Positions 26,430 through 35,415 of a DNA stretch of 64,000 bases are shown here, piece by piece. This stretch comes from Bacillus sp. X1(2014). Lineage in GTDB: Bacteria; Bacillota; Bacilli; Bacillales_B; DSM-18226. The notes under the pieces were generated by a model. That model saw only the letters and a program-made list of their open reading frames with translations, had not been told where the DNA came from and made no database searches. How positions within the stretch are numbered: the stretch's first letter is position 1; the number at the start of each line of letters is the position of its first letter. The translations under genes were made by a program, and so were the position numbers. The stretch covers positions 62,001 through 126,000 of the forward strand of contig NZ_VEED01000012.1 in assembly GCF_007678255.1 (NCBI RefSeq), in the 5' to 3' direction.

Positions 26430-28013
26430 TTAGGAATCTATGGCATTACGGAATTCAACCGGTGTCTGTCCTACATGTTTTTTAAAGACTGTACTAAAAT
26501 ACCCGGAGTTTGAAAAGCCAACTAAATTTGCTACATCAATGATTTTAAGTTGCTTATCTCTCAGAAATTGCTGGGCTTTATCCATTCGTAATTTCACCAG
26601 ATAATCACTAAAATTCTGACCAACATAATTCTTAAAAGTCTCTGATAAATGAGCACTATTGATATGAAATAGTTCCGATAATAAGGTCAATGAAATCTCA
26701 CTGGCATAATGCTGGTCCAAATAATTTCGAACACTATCCACGATTAACTTCCCATTTGAAAAGCGGGCCAAATGCACCTTTTCAATTATTAATAGGGCTA
26801 ATTGAAGGAGGTTTTCAAGCACTTTACTCTGCGAATTAAGCTCCCAAATACTTTGTTGACAATTCCAAATCGTTTTTTGAATATCTTTTGTTTCGATATC
26901 ATATTTTTTGGCAAGTGACCCTAACAGGAATAACACTCGATTGGCTGCAAACGAAAACGATAAAATCGATTGGTTTCCATCCCCTTGTAATAAGGATTGA
27001 ATATTTTCTCTAAATGCTTCGAAGTTGGCATTTTCAATCGCATTGGTTAACTTTCTTTCAAAATCAGGTGAAAATTCAAACGCTTCCTCTTTCGTTATCG
27101 CCGCATCAATCACCTGGGATCGGGAGCCTAACTGACTTTGACTCCAAGCAAGCAAACTAGAAATATAACCTGTCTTAAAGCTAGTTAGTCCGGTGACAAC
27201 ATTCCCAATTCCTATAACTGTTTCTAAATTCAACAACCTTTTCACATTCTGTTGTAAACTTTTAACTAAATTAGAAGGAGTATTTAAATCAATTCGGATT
27301 AAAAAATGAACCATATTAGCATAGCTTGGGTCGTAAAAGGAATAAGTTCCTACATGCTCTTTTGAGATTTCCTTACATAGCATTTGAAAAGGAAGCCAGA
27401 GTTCTTTTAATCGATTGGGATTACCAAAACTCTCTCGAATTTCCACAGTTACAAATTGGACAACAGCGTTCTCATTGACAAGTTGCTCTAATTGAAGCTG
27501 GCGTAGTCTCTCGATGACTAAATTAAGCTCCAGCCATTCCTCTTTCACCAAATAAAGCAAGTATTGTTCCTGTACTTCTTGGAGTTGAGAATGAACAAGC
27601 TGACGCATCTGCGCTGTTTCAACCTGTTTTTGCCTCTCCGTCTCTATTTCTTTACAAATTTTTTGTAGGGATTCCACTAGTTCATCCGGGGCAACGGGTT
27701 TTAATAGATAGTCCTTAACCCCTTCCTTCATGGAACCACGGACCAATTCAAAATCGGAATAACCCGATAAAACGATCACTTTTACGTTTGGAAATTCCTG
27801 CTGACAGCGTTTTGCCAATTCAAGGCCATCCATTATTGGCATTCTCATATCTGTAAGGACTAAATCAACATTCATTTTCCCAAGTAATTCGAGTGCTTCT
27901 TTCCCATTGGAAGCCTCGCCAACGATTTGAAACCCTTCCTCTTCCCAATCCACTTTCATCCGCAAGCCTTTACGAATTTGAATTTCGTCATCCGCTATGA
28001 TGACCTTCATCAT
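26430..28013 (-). CDS. YesN-type response regulator (REC + AraC DNA-binding)
   Basis: This 527-residue regulator has an N-terminal receiver domain (MKVIIADDEIQIRKG, phospho-acceptor Asp in LVLTDMRMPIMDG, Lys in DYLLKPV), a long middle region, and a C-terminal AraC-type double helix-turn-helix (LTLLSELFHINSAHLSETFK and IDVANLVGFSNSGYFSTVFK). The start is taken at ATG 28013, four bases after GAGGTGAT; an adjacent ATG at 28010 is equivalent. It overlaps the end of the kinase gene by 26 bases, so translation is coupled. It is the cognate partner of the upstream kinase and probably activates a sugar operon in this cluster; operon 2 and the orphan binding protein are the nearest candidates. Confidence 0.92.
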   Translation of the reverse strand: MMKVIIADDEIQIRKGLRMKVDWEEEGFQIVGEASNGKEALELLGKMNVDLVLTDMRMPIMDGLELAKRCQQEFPNVKVIVLSGYSDFELVRGSMKEGVKDYLLKPVAPDELVESLQKICKEIETERQKQVETAQMRQLVHSQLQEVQEQYLLYLVKEEWLELNLVIERLRQLQLEQLVNENAVVQFVTVEIRESFGNPNRLKELWLPFQMLCKEISKEHVGTYSFYDPSYANMVHFLIRIDLNTPSNLVKSLQQNVKRLLNLETVIGIGNVVTGLTSFKTGYISSLLAWSQSQLGSRSQVIDAAITKEEAFEFSPDFERKLTNAIENANFEAFRENIQSLLQGDGNQSILSFSFAANRVLFLLGSLAKKYDIETKDIQKTIWNCQQSIWELNSQSKVLENLLQLALLIIEKVHLARFSNGKLIVDSVRNYLDQHYASEISLTLLSELFHINSAHLSETFKNYVGQNFSDYLVKLRMDKAQQFLRDKQLKIIDVANLVGFSNSGYFSTVFKKHVGQTPVEFRNAIDS

Positions 28014-29784
28014 GTATATCACCTCGGTCAAAATTAATACACAATGTAATCCTCGTGCCTACATTTTTTTCAGATTCAATCTTATACGAGAAATCTTGAC
28101 CGTAGTAAAGCTTTAGTCGGCCAAGTACATTTTTTAGCCCAATACTGTTTCCTTTACTCGCTAAGACACTAATCGCTTCATTCTTTATTTCATCACTCAT
28201 TAAATCTGATATTACTTCTTCGGACATGCCAATCCCTTTGTCTTCTAGAATTATCAATACTTGATTGTTAATTTTTTCAGTTTTTATAAAAATATCAGCC
28301 GTAGTTTTCTCTATAAAACTATATTTAACGGCATTTTCAACAAGCGGCTGGAGAATGAATTTAATGATAGGAAGATTTTTTGTCTCCGGATCCTCTACAA
28401 GATCAATCGTAATTGCATCCTCATATCTCACCTTTAAAATATCCGTATAGCTGCGGATATAGCTGATCTCTTCACCCAATCTCACCACATCATTTTGTGT
28501 ATTCAAGGAGTACCTCATCATCCGGCCTAAGTAGATACTTACGTTCATGACTTCTTTATTTTTTCCTTGTACGGCTAATCCGCCAATAATTTCAAGCGTA
28601 TTATTTAAAAAGTGAGGATTGATTTGCAGTAATAAAGCTTTGTATTCCGCATCTTTCCTACGAATGTTCGCTTCATATTCTGTTTCAATTAAATTCTTCA
28701 ATTGGTCGACAGTATGGTCGAACACTTTTACCACGTAACCAACTTCATCGTTAGACGATTTAATCGTTGGCATAAAGCGTTTGGCACCTGAAAAATCCCC
28801 ATGTTCGATAAATTTCATTGCTTTTGCTAGTTTTCCTAACGGTCTGACGATATTAGACGAAAGCACAAAAGAAGCAACAATCGTTAATAAAAAAACGAGG
28901 GCACTGATTAATAGTAGGTTGCGTTGTAGAATATTTACTTTAGAGAATAGGTCAGACTTGGTCACTTCACTAACTAGAATCCAATCACCTACTGCTAACT
29001 TTTGAAAAAACACAAAGTATTTTTCGCTGTGATAATCCGTTTCTAATAAACCCTTTTCCTTCTGACTGGTTTTTATTTTGGTTAAACTATTTTTCAATAC
29101 CGATTTAGGGGTATCAATCTTCCCCTCTAACACATTTGCTCCCTGTTGATCTAATAAATATGCATGTCCATTTTTACCAATCGAGATTTTCTCTAAGGCT
29201 GTTTCTAGCAATGTTGAAGGGAAATTAACTTTAATAAATCCGTAGGAAACTATCGTATTCAAATCAACAAGGGGCAAAAGATAACTATTACTAGTTCCTT
29301 GTGCCGGCATATATGGATCAATATGTGATTTAACAAATCGCTGTTCATTAATAGTAAAGTCTTGAAACCAATCTAGGTTGCGTAAGTTCGAATTATTTCC
29401 CCATACTCCTTCACCGTTATTCAGAACGACAGAGATAGACATCCCATTTGAATTATTCACCATCATCGAGGAAAGCAGCATTTTCAGTTGATTCTTCTGT
29501 AACAAGCTCTGCTCTCTTGGTATTTCTTCATCTTTTTTTTCTAATCTTAACCACTGTTGTGTGGTTTGATTGACCAGGACCTGTTTTCCCAAATCCTCCG
29601 CCTGGGTTGTGATCGAGTCAGTATACATCGAGTATTGATCCATCGCTTCTATAGTTAAATCCTGCGTCTGGTCTTCAATAATAGATGTAAACCATCGAGG
29701 GATAATAATCGACAAAATGATTAAGGGAATCGTCAACAAACACGTAAATATAATGAATAAGCGATTCCGTAAGGAAAAAAACAT
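27988..29784 (-). CDS. YesM-type sensor histidine kinase
   Basis: This 598-residue membrane kinase has two transmembrane helices (about residues 7-30 and 288-308) enclosing a Cache-like extracellular sensor domain, then HAMP and the LytS/YesM His_kinase block with LLLQINPHFLNNTLEII. The ATPase domain has LQPLVENAVKYSF and EDKGIGMSEE. The start is the ATG at 29784 with GGGGGGAT before it, not the 39-base-longer frame. It leads the operon with a YesN regulator and an anchored binding protein, so it probably senses a sugar through that protein. Ligand is unknown. Confidence 0.92.
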   Translation of the reverse strand: MFFSLRNRLFIIFTCLLTIPLIILSIIIPRWFTSIIEDQTQDLTIEAMDQYSMYTDSITTQAEDLGKQVLVNQTTQQWLRLEKKDEEIPREQSLLQKNQLKMLLSSMMVNNSNGMSISVVLNNGEGVWGNNSNLRNLDWFQDFTINEQRFVKSHIDPYMPAQGTSNSYLLPLVDLNTIVSYGFIKVNFPSTLLETALEKISIGKNGHAYLLDQQGANVLEGKIDTPKSVLKNSLTKIKTSQKEKGLLETDYHSEKYFVFFQKLAVGDWILVSEVTKSDLFSKVNILQRNLLLISALVFLLTIVASFVLSSNIVRPLGKLAKAMKFIEHGDFSGAKRFMPTIKSSNDEVGYVVKVFDHTVDQLKNLIETEYEANIRRKDAEYKALLLQINPHFLNNTLEIIGGLAVQGKNKEVMNVSIYLGRMMRYSLNTQNDVVRLGEEISYIRSYTDILKVRYEDAITIDLVEDPETKNLPIIKFILQPLVENAVKYSFIEKTTADIFIKTEKINNQVLIILEDKGIGMSEEVISDLMSDEIKNEAISVLASKGNSIGLKNVLGRLKLYYGQDFSYKIESEKNVGTRITLCINFDRGDIHDEGHHSG

Positions 29785-29894
29785 AATATCCCCCCATACA
29801 AAAAGAAAACCCTTACAATCCACTTCTCAATTAATTAGATTTATTATTTATTCAATTTAACATATCCCCTATCAACTTACCACGGGTGATTTTA

Positions 29895-29932
29895 TGCCAA
29901 AAAAAAAGCAGAAACCTGATTCCGGCTCTGCT
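29895..29932 (-). terminator. Terminator after second YesN gene
   Basis: AGCAGA and TCTGCT enclose a GC-rich loop, followed on the minus strand by nine T residues. It directly follows the stop codon at 29932-29934. Confidence 0.8.
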
Positions 29933-31521
29933 CATTTCTGTTTTATATATGCTTCACGATATTCATTCGGGGTAATCCCCTCAACCTTTTTAAATACTTT
30001 CCGAAAATATTTGTCGTCTTGATAGCCAATCATATTGGCAATTTCATAGATTTTTAACTGGCTGTTTTTTAATAACGATTTCGCTTTTTTCATTCGAAAT
30101 TTAACAATATAATCGGAGATATTGACGTTAAATTCTTGTTTAAATTTTCTCGAGATATATTCTCGGCTGATATAAAAATGATCGGAAATCTCTTGTAGTT
30201 TAACATCGCGGTCGAAGTTTGCCTGCAGGTATTTCTCAATTTCATATATAATGTTGCTATTTTTCTGAAGGGAGCTTTTGCTAACCTTCTTCAAAAAGAT
30301 AGCAATCTCTCGTTTCTTTCTCTTTATGTATTCTTCTAACATGAAGGAACCGTTTTCGTTGAAAAATAAATCAAGTCGTTTTTGGATATCCTCTGCCGCT
30401 TTAATTGGAAGATGATAATGTTTAAACCATCTATTGCTGATCACCAAATATTCATTTTCTAATTGGAGCAGCTGTTTTATGGATAGATGGTTATTTTCCG
30501 TAAAGTCCTTGGTTATTTGATGAATTACTTCATCAAATGCATCCATTTTACCAACTTGTACAGCCAAATCAATACTGGCAGCATAGTCCATAAGGTTCCT
30601 TAATGCATGGGGAGTAGGGTTTTCTTGCACATAGATTCGACTTTCTATCTTATCTAAAATATTTGTATAAGAAAATATTTGCTTCGCGTGAAGATAGGAA
30701 TCCAATAATCTGCCGTTCTTATTCACTCGTTTCCCTAAAGTAATCGGACAAGAGATATTCATCGTACTTTTAAGCGTCTTATAGATTCGGTTTAAAAGTT
30801 TTCCTATTTCCGCAAACTTTTTCCAGAAGATAATCAGCACTTCGCCTTTACTGGATAAGTATCGAAATCCAATTCCTGATTCATTTTCCAGCATGATTTC
30901 ATTTATGACATTGAGAATCGTAAAGTAGGCTAAATCACGATCTCCTTGAAATACCTCCATGGTCTTGCCATTAATCCGGACAAGAGCCACTTGATAGTTG
31001 TCAGACGGATGAATTCCAAATCCCTCAAATAAATCGCCATTCAGATTATCACTATTCATCAGTTTGGTAAGCTTTCGGTCTCGATAAACTGGCTTCATTT
31101 CATTGATTAATTGTGTGCTGCTTTCTTTTCGCGCACGCTCTAAGGCTTCTTTTTTCCATTCATGCACGGCGGTTTCCAAGGTATGATTTAAGATTTCGGG
31201 ATCAATCGGCTTTAGGAGATAGTCAGAACTGCCGAAATGAATCGCTTTTCGCATGTAGTGGTAATCATCATAACCTGTCACAACGATCGTCTTGCTGGTT
31301 GACTGATTTTCTTTGATCCATTCTAACAGCAAGACGCCATCCATTTTTGGCATCTTCATATCTGAAAAAATGATCTCTGGCTTATATTTTTGGATGAGAT
31401 GAATGGCCTCCTCACCATTTCCTGCTTCATAAATTTCACTAATCCCATTTTGGTCCCACGCACCCAGTATCTTAATTCCTTCACGAACGTGCTTTTCATC
31501 ATCAACGATTAATACTTTCAT
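29932..31521 (-). CDS. YesN-type response regulator, second pair
   Basis: This 529-residue protein has a receiver domain (MKVLIVDDEKHVREGIK, Asp in IIFSDMKMPKMDG, Lys in DYLLKPI) and a C-terminal AraC domain (VKLQEISDHFYISREYISRK and YEIANMIGYQDDKYFRKVFK). The start at ATG 31521 overlaps the kinase stop as ATGA and has an AGGTGG site; the longer frame to 31581 runs inside the kinase gene. Together with that kinase it probably activates the divergent ABC importer at 33544-36711. Confidence 0.92.
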   Translation of the reverse strand: MKVLIVDDEKHVREGIKILGAWDQNGISEIYEAGNGEEAIHLIQKYKPEIIFSDMKMPKMDGVLLLEWIKENQSTSKTIVVTGYDDYHYMRKAIHFGSSDYLLKPIDPEILNHTLETAVHEWKKEALERARKESSTQLINEMKPVYRDRKLTKLMNSDNLNGDLFEGFGIHPSDNYQVALVRINGKTMEVFQGDRDLAYFTILNVINEIMLENESGIGFRYLSSKGEVLIIFWKKFAEIGKLLNRIYKTLKSTMNISCPITLGKRVNKNGRLLDSYLHAKQIFSYTNILDKIESRIYVQENPTPHALRNLMDYAASIDLAVQVGKMDAFDEVIHQITKDFTENNHLSIKQLLQLENEYLVISNRWFKHYHLPIKAAEDIQKRLDLFFNENGSFMLEEYIKRKKREIAIFLKKVSKSSLQKNSNIIYEIEKYLQANFDRDVKLQEISDHFYISREYISRKFKQEFNVNISDYIVKFRMKKAKSLLKNSQLKIYEIANMIGYQDDKYFRKVFKKVEGITPNEYREAYIKQK

Positions 31522-33338
31522 GCCTGCTCCACCTCTTTTTGGATAGCCTTTGGAAATTGAACGGTAACCGTAAATCCACATCCTTCATTACTATGAATCG
31601 ACATATGTGCTTGATTAGTGTAATAAATTTGTAAGCGATCATAAATATTTTTTAAGCCAATCGCTTCTCTTTGCTCGTCTTCTCTTAATGCTCCATATAA
31701 TAATTCTTGCCTGATTCTTTCCAACTGTTGACCATTTACACCGACTCCATTATCTTTTACCGTAATGCAAACCATTCCGTCCTCTTGGAGCTGACCGTCA
31801 ATCTGAATGGATGCTTTATCGATTTGCTGGTCAAATCCATGCTTAAAGGAATTTTCTACAATAGGCTGCAGGATCATTTTCGGAATATGAATTTCTTGGA
31901 CTTCTTTTGAAATATTTAAATCAAATTCAAACTGCTCGTCAAACCGTTGTTTTTGTAATAATAAATACGCTTTTACATGCATTAACTCCGAATGAATCGG
32001 AACAATATCTTCCTTCATATCCATGCTGTATCGCATGATTTTCGATAATGAAGTGAGTAATGAATAAACAGGAACAGCGTTGGATTTTAACGCTAAGGTT
32101 CCTATCGATTGAAGGGCATTATATAAGAAATGCGGGTTAATCTGCGAACGCAGTACTCTTAGTTGTGATTCTTTGTTTTCGATTGCGAGTTTATATTCTC
32201 TCTCAATTAAATCATTGATTTTGGCGATCATTAATTTGAAATGTCTTCCCAACATCCCCATCTCATCGTTACCCAACGAATCAAAGTCTGCCTCAAATAC
32301 ACCTTGTTCTACCTTTTTCATGTTATCGATTAATACTTTAATCGGTGCCGTAAGCTTAAAGGAAACAAACATCGTGGCGATTAACACAAATATAAGCGTC
32401 ACAATCCCAATGACAATATTAATTAGTGCTGTTTCCCTGGCACTCTGATAGAGCACATGGTAAGGAATCCGTTTAACAATATACCAATTCTTGTAGGGAG
32501 AGGAAAACTTATCATAGACAATCACTCCATTGAATTGCTGATCCTTCCATTCCGTACTTTTATTAGAAGAGGGCTCTTTTTTTATAAACCTAAACCATTT
32601 TTCCTTATTTTCCTTGCCAATCATCGATTCATTTGAGGAATAAATAATCGCCCCATTTTCATCCATAATATACAAGTCTTCCATATCCTTTGTAAATAAT
32701 CGTCCTGCAATCGCACTTATTTTTGAAAGATTAATATCAATCGACAAAAAGCCTAACAGCTTATCAGACGGAACGTCACGAAGGATGTTATGAAAGCTGA
32801 GGACATTCTTCTTTTCAGAATTTGGAATGACGGAAATATTGTTATAGCTGTACATTTCATGTGGTGGTTCGATTAGCGAAAAGCCATCATAGCGAGTTAA
32901 CCTCGAATAGTAAGGGTGAGAAAAAACACTTTCATATTTTCCTCTACCGCTTATTCTTGAATGATAATTTGTATATGAATCTTTTCCAATATCAATATAG
33001 AGATGCATTTGTTCAATTTCAGGACGGGTATTAAATAAATAGGCTAGAGCCCGGCGAACTTCTTCCTGATTTGAATTTAACTTTTGTGAAAGACCATCCC
33101 TCATCACATTCATGAAGGGAGTATAGCGGTAAAGTACGGACGACATCTGGGCAACATCTTCTAAATAAACCGTAAGTTCGTCTGCACCTTTGACAATTAG
33201 ATCATGATTGGTCGAAACAAAACGGTTATTGAGAGAATTTGTTGTTTGATAATATGTAATCGCGATCGAGCTTCCAAAAGGCAGGACCGTGACAAGCATT
33301 AAAAATATAATCAGCTTTTTACGAATACCCCAGTGCAT
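31518..33338 (-). CDS. YesM-type sensor histidine kinase, second pair
   Basis: This 606-residue kinase has an N-terminal helix (about 9-30), an extracellular Cache-type region, a second helix (about 297-320), HAMP, and the catalytic core: LRSQINPHFLYNALQSIG with the phospho-His, LQPIVENSFKHGF and KDNGVGVNGQ. It is paired with the downstream YesN gene (ATGA overlap) and divergent from a sugar importer, the standard arrangement for YesMN control of CUT1 transporters. The only strong ribosome site (GGAGGAAGG) is 33 bases from the ATG with a stem-loop between. Confidence 0.92.
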   Translation of the reverse strand: MHWGIRKKLIIFLMLVTVLPFGSSIAITYYQTTNSLNNRFVSTNHDLIVKGADELTVYLEDVAQMSSVLYRYTPFMNVMRDGLSQKLNSNQEEVRRALAYLFNTRPEIEQMHLYIDIGKDSYTNYHSRISGRGKYESVFSHPYYSRLTRYDGFSLIEPPHEMYSYNNISVIPNSEKKNVLSFHNILRDVPSDKLLGFLSIDINLSKISAIAGRLFTKDMEDLYIMDENGAIIYSSNESMIGKENKEKWFRFIKKEPSSNKSTEWKDQQFNGVIVYDKFSSPYKNWYIVKRIPYHVLYQSARETALINIVIGIVTLIFVLIATMFVSFKLTAPIKVLIDNMKKVEQGVFEADFDSLGNDEMGMLGRHFKLMIAKINDLIEREYKLAIENKESQLRVLRSQINPHFLYNALQSIGTLALKSNAVPVYSLLTSLSKIMRYSMDMKEDIVPIHSELMHVKAYLLLQKQRFDEQFEFDLNISKEVQEIHIPKMILQPIVENSFKHGFDQQIDKASIQIDGQLQEDGMVCITVKDNGVGVNGQQLERIRQELLYGALREDEQREAIGLKNIYDRLQIYYTNQAHMSIHSNEGCGFTVTVQFPKAIQKEVEQA

Positions 33339-33348
33339 AGATCATCTT

Positions 33349-33371
33349 GGTTAGTTAACAGTGAACTAACC
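33349..33371 (-). promoter_or_regulatory. Stem-loop between ribosome site and start of yesM-type gene
   Basis: On the minus strand, GGTTAGTT and AACTAACC form a perfect 8-bp stem with a 7-base loop. It lies between GGAGGAA and the AUG at 33338. Folding would bring the ribosome site to about 12 bases from the start. Alternatively it is a protein-binding palindrome in the divergent promoter region. Confidence 0.5.
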
Positions 33372-33543
33372 TTCCTCCACTTAATGAATTTTCTCCATTG
33401 TAACAACATTCTTTATCCATTCCTATGGCATTTATTGACTTGTCTTCTATTTGGACTGTTCAATATATTCCACCCTACTGGTCAATGTAAGCCGTTTCAT
33501 AATTTTCTGGATTCTCTAAAATGGAATTATGGAGGTGCAGGTT

Positions 33544-34512
33544 ATGAATAGCCAAAGTAAGTTGGAAAAAGTAGAAACCTCAGTCTTAGAAGTTCACAGA
33601 AACGAAGCGGTTTCGAAATCAGTTTCCTTAAATAAGCACAAGAAACTGAAAGATGCAGGATTATTTGCTTTATTTGTGGGGCCCGTTTTGCTAGCTTTTA
33701 CCCTGATTGTTCTGATTCCTTTTTTTACAGGTATATATTATGCCTTTACAGACTGGAACGGGATCACGGGAGCGGTCAAATGGGTCGGCTTGGACAACTT
33801 TAAGTACATCTTTACCGAGGACAAGCAATTCCAAGCTTCCTTCAAACTTACAACGAAATATACCATTGTTGCGATTCTCTTAACAAATGTCATTGGATTT
33901 GGATTAGCCCTACTTGTCACACAAATGCTAAAAACAAGAAATATCTTACGAACCGTTTTCTTCATGCCAAACTTGATTGGCGGCCTTTTATTAGGTTTTA
34001 TCTGGCAGTTCATTTTTGTAAAAGGTTTCTCATCGATTGGACAGTTAACAAAGATTCCCCTTTTTGAAATAGCTTGGTTAGGAGATGCGAATACGGCCTT
34101 CTGGGGAATTGTGATTGTCAGTGTTTGGCAAGGTGCAGGCTATATTATGATCATCTATATCGCTGCACTCCAAAACGTTCCTCAAGAATTAATTGAAGCA
34201 GCGAAAATAGACGGGGCAAATAGGTGGCAGATCCTTCGCCACATTACCATGCCGCTCGTCGCACCCGCCGTTACCATCTGTTTATTTTTAACAACAGCAT
34301 CTTCCTTTAAAGTCTTTGATGCAAACCTATCTTTGACAAATGGCGGTCCATTTAAGTCTACTGAAATGTTAGCACTTAACATTTATACTGAAGCCTTTGT
34401 AAATAATCGTTACGGAATTGGTGAAGCAAAAGCACTGATATTCTTCCTTGTTGTTGCAGCAATTTCAGTCATTCAAGTAACTTATTCGAAGAAAAAGGAG
34501 GTTGAGTCCTAA
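33544..34512 (+). CDS. CUT1 sugar ABC permease (MalF/MsmF type)
   Basis: This 322-residue permease is the first gene of a three-gene importer. The start at ATG 33544 follows GGAGGTG; the earlier frame opening at 33529 starts inside the ribosome site. It has about six transmembrane helices and the EAA loop ELIEAAKIDGANRWQILRHITMP. Its C-terminus overlaps the next gene by one base (TAATG). It is divergent from the second YesM/YesN pair, which probably activates it. It is of a different branch from the LplB/YtcP permeases of the fructan operons. Substrate is unknown. Confidence 0.92.
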   Translation: MNSQSKLEKVETSVLEVHRNEAVSKSVSLNKHKKLKDAGLFALFVGPVLLAFTLIVLIPFFTGIYYAFTDWNGITGAVKWVGLDNFKYIFTEDKQFQASFKLTTKYTIVAILLTNVIGFGLALLVTQMLKTRNILRTVFFMPNLIGGLLLGFIWQFIFVKGFSSIGQLTKIPLFEIAWLGDANTAFWGIVIVSVWQGAGYIMIIYIAALQNVPQELIEAAKIDGANRWQILRHITMPLVAPAVTICLFLTTASSFKVFDANLSLTNGGPFKSTEMLALNIYTEAFVNNRYGIGEAKALIFFLVVAAISVIQVTYSKKKEVES

Positions 34513-35339
34513 TGGGAAACAGGTATACAGGAAAAACATTTATTGTTGAGATCCTTGCTATCCTGCTCGGTCTAGCCTTTTTAGTCCCTTTTTATTATGT
34601 GATCTCAAACTCCTTGAAACCTTTCGCTGATATTTTATCTAACACCTCGGCCTTGCCGAAGGTTCTGGAGTTACAGAACTATGTGAGTGCTTTCGAAAAA
34701 TTGAACTATCTTAAAGTATTTTCAAACTCATTAATAGTAACTGTTGTCAGTAATGTAGTTCTAGTGATCTTTTGTTCGATGGCAGCGTATATGCTGGTCC
34801 GAACAAGAAAGAAAATTAGCCATGTAATTTTCATGACATTTGTGGCAGCCATGATCATTCCGTTTCAATCAATCATGATCCCGCTTATCAAAACAGCCAG
34901 TACCTTTGGACTTCTAAATAGCGTATGGGGCCTTGTCATCATGTACCTTGGCTTTGGCTCAGGGATGACCATTTTCTTGTATCACGGATTTATTAAAGGG
35001 ATTCCAGTTGAACTTGAAGAGGCAGCTATCATCGACGGCTGTACAAGGTTTGGCGTTTTTTGGAGAATCGTGTTTCCATTGTTAAAACCAATTACCGTGA
35101 CTATTGTGATTTTAAATAGCTTATGGATTTGGAATGACTTCCTATTGCCATCACTTGTGCTCCAGGATCCGGAATTAAAAACGATTCCTTTAGCAACGTT
35201 CTCCTTCTTTGGACAGTATACAAAGCAATGGGATTTGGCTTTAGCCGCCTTAGTCATGGGCATTGTTCCATTATTAATCTTCTTCTTTGCGATGCAAAAA
35301 CACATTATTAAAGGAATTACCAGTGGTTCTATTAAGTAG
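34512..35339 (+). CDS. CUT1 sugar ABC permease (MalG/MsmG type)
   Basis: This 275-residue partner permease has about six membrane helices and the EAA loop ELEEAAIIDGCTRFGVFWRIVFPLLKP; the C-terminus QKHIIKGITSGSIK is typical. Translation is coupled to the upstream permease by the TAATG overlap. The binding-protein gene follows after 76 bases, with a small stem-loop CTGTCTGCATGACAGATAGCAG near 35351-35373 that may set relative expression. Confidence 0.92.
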   Translation: MGNRYTGKTFIVEILAILLGLAFLVPFYYVISNSLKPFADILSNTSALPKVLELQNYVSAFEKLNYLKVFSNSLIVTVVSNVVLVIFCSMAAYMLVRTRKKISHVIFMTFVAAMIIPFQSIMIPLIKTASTFGLLNSVWGLVIMYLGFGSGMTIFLYHGFIKGIPVELEEAAIIDGCTRFGVFWRIVFPLLKPITVTIVILNSLWIWNDFLLPSLVLQDPELKTIPLATFSFFGQYTKQWDLALAALVMGIVPLLIFFFAMQKHIIKGITSGSIK

Positions 35340-35415
35340 GAACAACCTCTGCTGTCTGCATGACAGATAGCAGAGACAAATATAAAATAGATTTATATAT
35401 CAGGAGGGAATTTTA

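Noticed and set aside
31113..31316. Plus-strand frame opposite the second yesN gene
   Set aside because: It is a shadow of the receiver-domain coding region and has no ribosome site.
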